The notes under the pieces were generated by a model. The model did no database searches. It was not told the origin of the DNA and worked only from the letters and a program-made list of their open reading frames with translations. This document shows positions 25,590 through 32,972 of a stretch of 64,000 nucleotides of DNA, one piece after another. Numbering within the stretch: the first letter of the stretch is position 1; each line of letters opens with the position of its first letter. This DNA comes from a virus. The position numbers and the translations under genes are program-made. The stretch lies in the IMG/VR virus record IMGVR_UViG_3300032083_001599, positions 28,193 through 92,192 of that record, one strand, 5' to 3'.

Positions 25590-26210
25590 ATGGCTATCAA
25601 CCAACAAAATCCCCCAAAGACTTCAGACAGGACAATTGACAAGTTTAAGTCAAGACTGTCTGGTGGTATTGCAAGACCTAACCTCTTTGAGGTGGTCTTG
25701 GCATTTCCAGACGGAGTAGTAGATTCCTCAGTAAATGATCTTGATGCAAAAGCAAGATTTCTTGTGAAGGCAGCTGCTCTTCCTGCGTCAAACATTGCAC
25801 CAATTAGTGTTCCTTTTAGAGGTCGTACTCTTAAGATCGCTGGCGACAGAACCTTTGACGAATGGACTATTACTGTTATTAACGATACGGACTTTGCAAT
25901 CCGCTCTTCTTTTGAGAGATGGATGAATTCCATGTCGAAAGTATCTGATAATTCGGGTACTACTAATCCTGAAAGCTATACCAAAGATGCTTATGTTTAT
26001 CAATTAGGCAGATCTGCGGTTGCACCTAATTCTCAGGAATCTGACGCAAATCTTCCTGTTCTTAGAACTTATAAGTTCTATAGCGTATTCCCAACAAACA
26101 TCTCACAGTTAGACCTATCTTACGATTCTGCAGACGCTGTTGAAGAGTTCACAGTTACTCTTCAAGTACAGTGGTGGGAATCTGCCGGAAATGGTGGAGA
26201 TGTCGCTTGA
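25590..26210 (+). CDS. gp19: Tail tube protein gp19
   Basis: The subunit of the inner tube through which DNA passes. SRLSGGIARPNLFEVVLAFP at the N-terminus, FLVKAAALPASNIAPI and VPFRGRTLKIAGDRTFDEWT are diagnostic. The 206-residue length is slightly above T4 gp19 (163), the extra being a polar N-terminus and a loop. A clear AGGAG Shine-Dalgarno lies at 25575-25579. Placed between sheath and portal as in T4. Confidence 0.95.
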   Translation: MAINQQNPPKTSDRTIDKFKSRLSGGIARPNLFEVVLAFPDGVVDSSVNDLDAKARFLVKAAALPASNIAPISVPFRGRTLKIAGDRTFDEWTITVINDTDFAIRSSFERWMNSMSKVSDNSGTTNPESYTKDAYVYQLGRSAVAPNSQESDANLPVLRTYKFYSVFPTNISQLDLSYDSADAVEEFTVTLQVQWWESAGNGGDVA

Positions 26211-26216
26211 TAAATA
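26209..26216 (+). promoter_or_regulatory. Late promoter motif GATAAATA (gene 20)
   Basis: GATAAATA overlaps the gene 19 stop codon and lies 31 bases before the portal ATG; 7 of 8 bases match T4 TATAAATA. Confidence 0.62.
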
Positions 26217-26246
26217 GTCTTTGATATCAAAGACAAAATATTTAAA

Positions 26247-27905
26247 ATGTCGAAACTCTTCGGATTTTCTATTGAAGATAATGAAAAGACCCCCAAGGGT
26301 GTAGTCAGTCCCATTCCCACTACAGGTGAGGGTGGGGCTGATTACTATATCCAAGGGGGTTTTTCTAGTCAAGTTGTAGATATTGAAGGAATCTACAAAT
26401 CAGAACATGAACTGATTAGAAGATATAGAGAGATGTCTCTCCACCCAGAGGTGGATAATGCAATCGAAGATGTTGTAAATGAAGCTATTGTTTCAGATCA
26501 AAATGATTCTCCGGTAGAGATTGATCTAGAAAATCTTAATGCGAGTGATGGTATTAAAAATATTATCCGCAAAGAATTTAAGCACATTAAAGATCTTTTA
26601 GACTTTGATCTCAAGTCTCATGAGATTTTTAGAAATTGGTATGTTGATGGTAGACTATACTATAATAAAGTAATTGACATTCAAAATCCACAAGAAGGTA
26701 TTCAAGAGCTTAGATATATTGATCCTCTCAAAATGCGCTATGTTCGTAAAGAGAAGAAAGGACCAAATGATAGAAATGATATTTTTACAAGTAGAGGCGA
26801 AAGAGAAGAGCAAAGAGTAGCCTTCCCTGAGATTGAAGAGTATTTCATGTATACTCCCAAACCTCAGTACCCAACAAATATTGCAACTCCTGGCGGAAGC
26901 ACCGCAATGAAGGGAGTAAAGATCACAAAAGATGCAATTACATATTGCACTTCTGGTCTTGTAGATAGAAACAAAGGATCAGGACTTTCTTATCTTCATA
27001 AGGCAATCAAGTCTCTCAATCAACTTAGAATGATTGAAGATTCTCTTGTCATCTATAGATTGTCACGCGCACCAGAGCGCCGTATTTTCTACATTGATGT
27101 TGGCAATCTTCCTAAGGTAAAAGCAGAGCAATACCTCCGTGAAGTAATGATGCGCTACCGTAATAAGTTGGTGTATGATTCCAACAGCGGTGAGATTCGT
27201 GACGACAAAAAAATGATGAGTATGCTGGAAGACTTCTGGCTTCCTCGCCGTGAGGGTGGTCGTGGCACAGAAATTACCACACTTCCTGGTGGTCAAAATC
27301 TTGGCGAACTTGCTGATATTGAATACTTCCAATCCAAACTCTATAGATCTTTAGGTGTGCCTGAATCTAGAATCGCTGGTTCTGGTGACGGTTTCAATCT
27401 AGGTCGTTCTTCTGAAATTTTAAGAGATGAACTGAAGTTCTCTAAGTTTGTTGGTCGTCTCCGTAAGCGTTTTAGTGCAATGTTTATGGATATGCTCAAG
27501 ACACAATTGCTTCTTAAGAATATTGTTACTCCCTCAGATTGGGAAGTGATGTCTGAGCACATTCAGTTTGACTTCTTATATGATAATCACTTTGCAGAGC
27601 TTAAGGACAAAGAATTACTTGAAGGCCGTCTTGGACTTCTTGCAATGATTGAACCTTATGCTGGTCGCTATTACTCCACGGAGTACATCCGTCGTCAAGT
27701 TCTGCGTCAAAGAGATCAAGAAATTGTTGAGATTGATCAACAAATTGAAGAGGAAATTGCGTCTGGGGTTCTCCCAGATCCAAATCAACAAATGCTTGAG
27801 ATGGAAGCAGGAGACCCAATGCTGCAAGGGCAAGAAGATCCCAATGCATTGCCAGGTCAAGCTCCACAACCCCAATTACCAAAAGCATCAGAAGGGGAAA
27901 TCTGA
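26247..27905 (+). CDS. gp20: Portal vertex protein gp20
   Basis: The dodecameric portal at the unique head vertex, where assembly starts and DNA enters. Recognised from YREMSLHPEVDNAIEDVVNE, IRKEFKHIKDLLDF, WYVDGRLYYNKVID and the long conserved block VYRLSRAPERRIFYIDVGNL. The 552 residues compare with 524 in T4. The C-terminal 50 residues are acidic and glutamine/proline-rich (PNQQMLEMEAGDPML) and probably flexible. Gene 20 is the usual marker gene for cyanomyovirus diversity. Confidence 0.97.
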   Translation: MSKLFGFSIEDNEKTPKGVVSPIPTTGEGGADYYIQGGFSSQVVDIEGIYKSEHELIRRYREMSLHPEVDNAIEDVVNEAIVSDQNDSPVEIDLENLNASDGIKNIIRKEFKHIKDLLDFDLKSHEIFRNWYVDGRLYYNKVIDIQNPQEGIQELRYIDPLKMRYVRKEKKGPNDRNDIFTSRGEREEQRVAFPEIEEYFMYTPKPQYPTNIATPGGSTAMKGVKITKDAITYCTSGLVDRNKGSGLSYLHKAIKSLNQLRMIEDSLVIYRLSRAPERRIFYIDVGNLPKVKAEQYLREVMMRYRNKLVYDSNSGEIRDDKKMMSMLEDFWLPRREGGRGTEITTLPGGQNLGELADIEYFQSKLYRSLGVPESRIAGSGDGFNLGRSSEILRDELKFSKFVGRLRKRFSAMFMDMLKTQLLLKNIVTPSDWEVMSEHIQFDFLYDNHFAELKDKELLEGRLGLLAMIEPYAGRYYSTEYIRRQVLRQRDQEIVEIDQQIEEEIASGVLPDPNQQMLEMEAGDPMLQGQEDPNALPGQAPQPQLPKASEGEI

Positions 27906-27911
27906 TAAATA
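27904..27911 (+). promoter_or_regulatory. Late promoter motif GATAAATA
   Basis: GATAAATA overlaps the portal stop and sits 23 bases before the 67-like gene, as the next late start point in the head operon. Confidence 0.58.
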
Positions 27912-27934
27912 AGTTATATATCTGACTTATATCC

Positions 27935-28102
27935 ATGGAAGAGCTAGTAAATATGATTGCGACGGATTCGTCTGCTGTGAATATTAGCGACCAAATTAAA
28001 GATCTCCTTTACCAAAAAGCTGCTTCTAAAGTAGATGCTTTGCGTCAACCAACTGCAGCTAGTTTGTTTGGTGAACCATCACAAGAAACTGAGGAAGAAT
28101 AA
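27935..28102 (+). CDS. gp67: Prohead core protein, gp67-like, 55 aa
   Basis: A 55-codon ORF (MEELVNMIATDSSAVNISDQ, then IKDLLYQKAASKVDALR) right after the portal gene. T4 gp67 occupies the same place (20-67-68-21) and begins similarly (MEGLIEAI), with an acidic tail, here SQETEEE. In T4 it is a small prohead core protein cut by gp21 and needed for correct head shape. Assignment rests on position, N-terminal pattern and acidic end. The stop overlaps the next start (TAATG). Confidence 0.65.
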   Translation: MEELVNMIATDSSAVNISDQIKDLLYQKAASKVDALRQPTAASLFGEPSQETEEE

Positions 28103-28368
28103 TGGCAAGAACTTTAATCCTTGCTGCGGAAACTCCGCTGGCAGCTGGTATTGGTAATAGTACTTCCGTAGGTAACGCTACTGTTGTCAGAGTATTAAAT
28201 GACTCTGGTAGTACCGTTGTTCTTCATGTTCAGGATTCTTCTTTTTCTGGCATTGGTTCTATTACCATGCTTAACAATACATCTGAATTGATCGAAAAGA
28301 AAGCCTCTGATATTATCTATGGCATTGGAGGAGCACTTAAAGTAGCTAAAGTAGGATTCACAGGGTAA
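28102..28368 (+). CDS. Conserved head-operon protein, 88 aa
   Basis: Begins MARTLILAAETPLAAGIGNS and is beta-rich with small residues (VVRVLNDSGSTVVLHVQDSS). No coiled coil or acidic tail, so it does not look like T4 gp68 even though it lies in that position, between the 67-like gene and 21. It may be a small capsid-associated or decoration protein; this is inferred from context. Confidence 0.65.
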   Translation: MARTLILAAETPLAAGIGNSTSVGNATVVRVLNDSGSTVVLHVQDSSFSGIGSITMLNNTSELIEKKASDIIYGIGGALKVAKVGFTG

Positions 28369-28372
28369 TCAA

Positions 28373-29023
28373 ATGAAACTGATCACGGAAGAAATCGAAC
28401 AGGTCGAACTTATCGTTGAAGAACGCAACGGTAAGAAATCTATGTTCATCGAAGGAGTATTCCTTCAGGGAGACATTCAGAACCGAAATGGTCGGATGTA
28501 TCCTATGGATACTCTTCGCAGAGAAGTATGTCGTTACAACGAAAGTTTTGTCAGCAAAGGCAGAGCTCTTGGTGAACTCGGTCATCCCGAAGGACCTACT
28601 CTCAACCTGGATCGAGTATCTCATAAAATTACATCTCTCAGAGAAGAGGGAACTAATTTTATAGGTAAAGCTAAAATTCTCAATACCCCCATGGGTAAGA
28701 TCGCACAAAATCTTATCGATGAAGGTGTAAAGTTGGGTGTTTCTTCCCGTGGACTTGGAACTTTAGCGGTAAATGAGAATGGTATTAAAGTCGTCTCAAA
28801 CGATTTTATGCTTGCAACTGCTGCAGATATTGTAGCAGATCCATCCGCACCTGATGCATTTGTATCAGGAATTATGGAAGGAAAAGACTGGGTAATGGAT
28901 GGTGGAATCGTCAGAGAAAGGCTTGTAGAGAAGACCTACAAGCAAATTAATACCTTGGTCGATCAAAAAGCACTTGAAGAAAACAAGTTGGCACTGTTCA
29001 ATAATTTCCTGTCAAGTCTCTAA
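28373..29023 (+). CDS. gp21: Prohead core protease gp21
   Basis: The serine protease that matures the prohead by cutting gp22, gp23 and internal proteins after hydrophobic-x-Glu sites, then degrades itself. The herpesvirus-like catalytic set is visible: H71 in GELGHPEGP, S124 or S125 in KLGVSSRGLG, and an acidic residue in ADIVADPSAPDAFV (D152/D156). The 216-residue length matches T4 gp21 (212). It acts inside the assembling head. Several proteins here carry N-termini that look like its substrates. Confidence 0.94.
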   Translation: MKLITEEIEQVELIVEERNGKKSMFIEGVFLQGDIQNRNGRMYPMDTLRREVCRYNESFVSKGRALGELGHPEGPTLNLDRVSHKITSLREEGTNFIGKAKILNTPMGKIAQNLIDEGVKLGVSSRGLGTLAVNENGIKVVSNDFMLATAADIVADPSAPDAFVSGIMEGKDWVMDGGIVRERLVEKTYKQINTLVDQKALEENKLALFNNFLSSL

Positions 29024-29025
29024 TT

Positions 29026-29033
29026 TATAAATA
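29026..29033 (+). promoter_or_regulatory. Consensus late promoter TATAAATA (gene 22)
   Basis: A perfect T4-type TATAAATA lies between genes 21 and 22, three bases after the gene 21 stop; it is the best late-promoter match in the window and should drive scaffold and major capsid synthesis. Confidence 0.72.
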
Positions 29034-29074
29034 AATATAGATTATATCAACGATTATAATCGGAGAGTTCACCA

Positions 29075-30121
29075 ATGTCCGCTAAGGAATTACAAGAAAT
29101 GGAAAATCCCGTAACAAGGGGTGCGAAAGGAGCTGAGGCTATGCCTAAGCTTTCTGATCCTGGAACTGGTTTGGCTGCTGTTCAAGATCTTGGTGGGCCT
29201 ACCCCCGAGAACTACAAAGCCGACGATGATTCCGCGAAACTCGCAGAACCCAAAGTTAAAACTGTCAAAGATGTCGTAAATCGTGGCGCTAAAGCTGCTG
29301 AACCGATGCAAAGTCTTTCTGCTGGCGATACCGTCGAAGCAGAAGGCGAGCAAGAAGTTGTAGCTGAAGATGAGACCACGCAAGAGGAGGTAACTCCTTC
29401 TGTTGATATCGAAGAAGATCTTTCTGCCCTTTTTGGTGGCGAAGAACTTTCCGAAGAATTTCAATTAAAAGCTCGCACAATCTTTGAGGCTGTAGTTACT
29501 GCTAAAGTAACTGAAGTCCAAGAAGAGATGGCTGCACAATACGAAGAGCAACTTACTGAACATCTTGAGACTGTAAAGTCTGAACTTGTAGAGCGCGTTG
29601 ATGCATACCTTGAGTATGTTTCAGAAGAGTGGATCTCCGAGAACAAGATCGAAGTAGAGCACGGTCTTAAGACCGAAATGACTGAATCATTCCTTTCTGG
29701 AATGAAGGGTCTATTTGAAGATCATTATGTAACAATTGCTGACGACAAATACGATGTCCTGGAGAGTATGGTCTCCAAACTTGATGAAATGGAAGGCAGA
29801 CTTAACGAACAGATCGAAGCTAACATTTCTCTTAACAAGCGCCTTGGCGAATCTACAGCTGATGGAATTTTCCGTGAAGTAACCGAGGGTCTTGCTGTAA
29901 CACAAAGAGAGAAATTAGTCGCATTGTCTGAAGGTGTTGAGTTTGAGGGTGAAGAATCTTATCGTGAGAAGCTGGTTACACTGAAGGAATCTTATTTCCC
30001 CAGTGAGCAAAAACTTTCTTCTAACAAAGTGGAAACACTTTCTGAGGGCGTAACCTCAGAGACTGGTGTTGAGGCATCTGCTTCAATGACCCAGTACTTG
30101 AAAGCCCTTGGGATGAAGTAA
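29075..30121 (+). CDS. gp22: Prohead core scaffolding protein gp22
   Basis: The main scaffold around which gp23 assembles; it is later chopped by gp21 and leaves. The 348-residue product is very acidic (EQEVVAEDETTQEEVTPSVD) with long helical/coiled-coil stretches (EEMAAQYEEQLTEHLETVKS, MVSKLDEMEGRLNEQIEANI), as expected. It has two copies of an NxxTRGAKGAEAMPKL-like motif near residues 11 and 69 (NRGAKAAEPMQSL). T4 gp22 is 269 residues. Located between 21 and 23 as in T4. Confidence 0.9.
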   Translation: MSAKELQEMENPVTRGAKGAEAMPKLSDPGTGLAAVQDLGGPTPENYKADDDSAKLAEPKVKTVKDVVNRGAKAAEPMQSLSAGDTVEAEGEQEVVAEDETTQEEVTPSVDIEEDLSALFGGEELSEEFQLKARTIFEAVVTAKVTEVQEEMAAQYEEQLTEHLETVKSELVERVDAYLEYVSEEWISENKIEVEHGLKTEMTESFLSGMKGLFEDHYVTIADDKYDVLESMVSKLDEMEGRLNEQIEANISLNKRLGESTADGIFREVTEGLAVTQREKLVALSEGVEFEGEESYREKLVTLKESYFPSEQKLSSNKVETLSEGVTSETGVEASASMTQYLKALGMK

Positions 30122-30151
30122 AAAACTCCGCAAATTTAAACACTAAAACTA

Positions 30152-31597
30152 ATGTACAATCAAGAATCATTAATGGAGAAGTGGGGTCCACTTCTCGACG
30201 CCGATGGAGTTGATCCTATTAAGGACTCACATCGCCGTGCTACAACTGCTGTTCTCCTTGAGAACCAAGAGCGTTTCCTCAAAGAGCAATCTGCTTTTGA
30301 AAGCGGCAACGGTATGCTCTCAGAAGCTGCTCCTACTAACAGCGGCAACGCTGTAGGTGCTTCTGGTGCTTTCAGTGGCGGTTCTGCTGCTGCTGGTCCT
30401 ACCGCCGGTTTCGATCCCGTTCTGATCAGCCTGATTCGCCGCTCGATGCCGAATCTGGTTGCTTATGAACTCGCTGGCGTTCAGCCGATGAACGGTCCTA
30501 CCGGACTGATCTTCGCAATGCGTTCACGCTACACCAATCAAGCTGGTACTGAGTCGTTCTTCGACGAGCCCGATTCCGCATTCTCTGCGAACAAGGCAGG
30601 CACCAACATCGGTCAAGCAACCCAAGGTGATTACACCGCTGCTACCGATGACGACGGCACCGTTGGTTTCGGTTCTACTGGTACTCAGCGTGGTACTAAC
30701 CCCGCTATCCTGGAAGGCACTGCTTCCGACGCTGTACAAGCTCAGTATTCACTGGGTCAAGGTATGGCAACTGGCGACTCTGAGGCACTCGGAGACGGCA
30801 GCAATGGCGATTTCAACGAGATGGCATTCTCGATCGAGAAAGTCACGGTCACCGCTAAGTCCCGTGCTCTGAAAGCAGAGTACAGCATGGAATTGGCACA
30901 AGACCTTCGTGCTATCCACGGTCTTAACGCTGAAGCAGAACTCGCTAACATCCTGTCTAGCGAAATCCTTGCTGAAATCAACCGCGAAGTTATTCGTACC
31001 ATCTATAAGACTGCTGAAGCTGGTTCACAGGCAAATGTTGCCAACGCTGGTTTCTTTGACCTCGATGTTGACTCCAACGGTCGTTGGTCAGTTGAGAAGT
31101 TCAAAGGTCTTCTGTTTAACATCGAAAGAGATGCTAACAGAATCGCCCAAAGAACTCGTAGAGGGAAGGGTAACATCATCATGACATCTGCTGATGTTGC
31201 TTCCGCTCTGACGATGGCTGGTGTACTTGATTACACCCCTGCTCTTAACGCTAACCTTCAGGTTGACGACACCGGCAACACCTTCGCTGGTACTATCAAC
31301 GGTAAGTACAGAGTCTACATCGACCCCTTCGCTGCTAACTCTGCCGCTAACCAGTACTATGTTGTTGGTTATAAGGGTACTAGCCCTTATGATGCTGGTC
31401 TCTTCTACTGTCCTTATGTTCCCCTCCAGATGGTTCGCGCCGTTGGTGAGAACAGCTTCCAGCCCAAAATTGGCTTCAAGACCCGTTATGGTCTTGTCTC
31501 CAACCCTTACGCTGAAGGCACCACTCAAGGTTTGGGTCGTATCACCTCTAACAGCAACCGCTACTACCAGCGTACTGTTGTTAAGAACCTCATGTGA
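30152..31597 (+). CDS. gp23: Major capsid protein gp23
   Basis: Forms the hexamers of the head. MEKWGPLLDADGVDPI at the N-terminus parallels the T4 gp23 propeptide, and GMLSE-AAP provides a gp21 cleavage site after E58 (T4 cuts after E65). The HK97-type core contains VAYELAGVQPMNGPTGLIFA and the C-terminal KIGFKTRYGLVSNPYAEG block. 481 residues; T4 gp23 is 521. Codon and base use is more GC-rich than neighbours, usual for a highly expressed gene. No clear Shine-Dalgarno is visible in the 30 bases before the ATG, which is odd for the most abundant virion protein. Confidence 0.97.
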   Translation: MYNQESLMEKWGPLLDADGVDPIKDSHRRATTAVLLENQERFLKEQSAFESGNGMLSEAAPTNSGNAVGASGAFSGGSAAAGPTAGFDPVLISLIRRSMPNLVAYELAGVQPMNGPTGLIFAMRSRYTNQAGTESFFDEPDSAFSANKAGTNIGQATQGDYTAATDDDGTVGFGSTGTQRGTNPAILEGTASDAVQAQYSLGQGMATGDSEALGDGSNGDFNEMAFSIEKVTVTAKSRALKAEYSMELAQDLRAIHGLNAEAELANILSSEILAEINREVIRTIYKTAEAGSQANVANAGFFDLDVDSNGRWSVEKFKGLLFNIERDANRIAQRTRRGKGNIIMTSADVASALTMAGVLDYTPALNANLQVDDTGNTFAGTINGKYRVYIDPFAANSAANQYYVVGYKGTSPYDAGLFYCPYVPLQMVRAVGENSFQPKIGFKTRYGLVSNPYAEGTTQGLGRITSNSNRYYQRTVVKNLM

Positions 31598-31621
31598 TTT
31601 ATATCTCACATACTTAACACT

Positions 31622-31646
31622 GAGACCCGAAAGGGTCTCTTTTTTT
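31622..31646 (+). terminator. Strong terminator after gene 23
   Basis: GAGACCC - GAAA - GGGTCTC is a perfect 7-bp stem with a GNRA tetraloop, followed by seven T residues. It ends the head operon. The same hairpin occurs again at 31968-31992. Confidence 0.92.
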
Positions 31647-31686
31647 GTGCATATTTAATTTACTTCATTAAGTTAGCATACGCTGA

Positions 31687-31693
31687 CTAAATA
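31687..31693 (+). promoter_or_regulatory. Late promoter motif CTAAATA
   Basis: CTAAATA lies 67 bases before the 58-residue ORF at 31761, between two identical terminators. It would make that small gene its own late transcription unit. A TTGACT at 31704-31709 has no well-spaced -10 partner. Confidence 0.5.
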
Positions 31694-31760
31694 GTAACAG
31701 AATTGACTACTACCATGATCTGAGATCTCTATATTATATTCAATAACTAAGGTGATTCAA

Positions 31761-31937
31761 ATGCACAATCTATTATCAATGGCTCAACTTAATGAGTGGA
31801 AAATTGCAGAAACCCCAGTTGACGATTTCGCAGTAGAGGAACAAGAAAGATTGAATGATTATTATGAGTGTTTAATTGAATGCAGCTCACTAAGGGCTCC
31901 AGAATGCAAAAGAATTTGCAAGGAAGTTCTTATGTGA
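31761..31937 (+). CDS. Small cysteine-rich protein, 58 aa
   Basis: Start at ATG 31761 (MHNLLSMAQLNEWKIAETPV), with AAGGTGA about 6 bases upstream; an in-frame GTG at 31752 is part of that Shine-Dalgarno. The C-terminal half has four cysteines in a C-x3-C...C-x3-C arrangement (YECLIEC, ECKRIC), which resembles a disulphide-linked helical hairpin or a small metal site. It is isolated between two identical terminators. Function unknown. Confidence 0.62.
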   Translation: MHNLLSMAQLNEWKIAETPVDDFAVEEQERLNDYYECLIECSSLRAPECKRICKEVLM

Positions 31938-31967
31938 TATAATATAATGTCCGTGTGAAGGAAGTGA

Positions 31968-31992
31968 GAGACCCGAAAGGGTCTCTTTTTTT
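31968..31992 (+). terminator. Second copy of the GAAA-loop terminator
   Basis: The same GAGACCC-GAAA-GGGTCTC stem and T7 tract as at 31622-31646. Upstream bases differ, so the hairpin itself is the duplicated or convergent element. A CTAAATA motif follows within 3 bases. Confidence 0.9.
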
Positions 31993-31994
31993 GT

Positions 31995-32001
31995 CTAAAT
32001 A
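31995..32001 (+). promoter_or_regulatory. Late promoter motif CTAAATA (gene 3)
   Basis: CTAAATA begins 16 bases before the gene 3 ATG. With T4 spacing, transcription would start about 32007, almost at the ATG (32011), giving a nearly leaderless mRNA. Confidence 0.5.
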
Positions 32002-32010
32002 AAAATAAAA

Positions 32011-32541
32011 ATGTCCTTCCTCGGCAAGCAGATAACAAACAAGAATTACTTGTCACCTACGGGATTTAAATTTAACATTGTCAAGACACCAAAGGTAGAT
32101 TTTTTCTCCAACAGTGCAAGAATTCCTGGTATCCAATTGGGAAATGTAAAAGTTGGTAATTATCTGAAAGCTATTGATCTTCCTGGAGACAACATTCAGT
32201 TTGAAGATCTAACACTTCAATTTATTGTAGACGAGAATCTAGAAAATTATTTAGAGATTCATAACTGGATCTATGGTCTTGGATATCCTGAGAGTGTAGA
32301 TGAGTTTAAAACTTTAATTACATCTGCAGATGGATCTAAAGATGTTAAAGAACAATTTAGTGACGGAACTCTGGCTATTTTGAATAGTAATTTCAATGTA
32401 AGTGCTAGGGTTAAGTTTAGAGATTTGTTTCCAGTATCACTGAGTTCTCTCGAATTTACTGCCACCGAAACCGATTATACATACTTTACAGCAACAGTGA
32501 CATTTAAGTATCTGTTCTACACTATTGAGGCTGCAACTTAA
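32011..32541 (+). CDS. gp3: Tail completion / sheath stabiliser gp3
   Basis: At 176 residues it matches the length of T4 gp3, which terminates the tail tube and stabilises the sheath. The region VDFFSNSARIPGIQLGNVKV with NIQFEDLTLQFIVDENLENY looks like the tube-protein fold shared by gp3, gp19 and gp54. In cyanomyoviruses a gene annotated gp3 sits exactly here, between 23 and uvsY. There is no Shine-Dalgarno, and the ATG is preceded by an A-rich stretch. A second tube-like protein is the alternative name. Confidence 0.7.
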   Translation: MSFLGKQITNKNYLSPTGFKFNIVKTPKVDFFSNSARIPGIQLGNVKVGNYLKAIDLPGDNIQFEDLTLQFIVDENLENYLEIHNWIYGLGYPESVDEFKTLITSADGSKDVKEQFSDGTLAILNSNFNVSARVKFRDLFPVSLSSLEFTATETDYTYFTATVTFKYLFYTIEAAT

Positions 32542-32544
32542 CTT

Positions 32545-32970
32545 ATGGATCTTGAGACTATACAAAGTATGTGGGAGAAAGACTCACAGATTGATCAAGA
32601 CAATTTACATGATGAAGCAGCGAAGATTCCGTCTCTTCATGCAAAATATTTTGACATCTACAACAATATAAAGTTGTTAAGAGAAAGAGCAACAACTTTG
32701 GAGAACAAGATTAAGTTAGAACGACACCTGTATTATACGGGCAAATCAGATCCCAAGGTTTATGAGACCGATCCTTTTCCTTACAAAGTTAGGGAGAAAG
32801 ATGCAGTGCAAAGATATATGCTAGCTGATGAAAAAGTTCAGGCAGCATCTTTAAAAATTAAATACTACGATGTCATGTTGACATACCTAGAAGATATTAT
32901 CAAACAGGTAAGTAATAGAGGATATCTAATTAAAAATATTATTGATTGGCACAATTTTCGTGCGGGGTAA
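32545..32970 (+). CDS. uvsY: UvsY recombination mediator
   Basis: Loads UvsX onto single-stranded DNA by displacing the ssDNA-binding protein. The 141-residue protein (T4 UvsY: 137) is helical, with MDLETIQSMWEKDSQID at the start, characteristic KYFDIYNNIKLLRERATTLE, and the tyrosine/lysine-rich LERHLYYTGKSDP. It directly precedes uvsW, as in T4. Confidence rests on these blocks and gene order. Confidence 0.9.
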   Translation: MDLETIQSMWEKDSQIDQDNLHDEAAKIPSLHAKYFDIYNNIKLLRERATTLENKIKLERHLYYTGKSDPKVYETDPFPYKVREKDAVQRYMLADEKVQAASLKIKYYDVMLTYLEDIIKQVSNRGYLIKNIIDWHNFRAG

Positions 32971-32972
32971 CG

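Noticed and set aside
31088-31609. 173-codon antisense ORF over the major capsid gene
   Set aside because: Arises from strong codon bias in gene 23; no promoter, Shine-Dalgarno or recognisable protein.
31704-31737. Sigma70 promoter from TTGACT before the 58-residue gene
   Set aside because: The candidate -10 sequences lie 20-22 bases away, outside the normal spacing.
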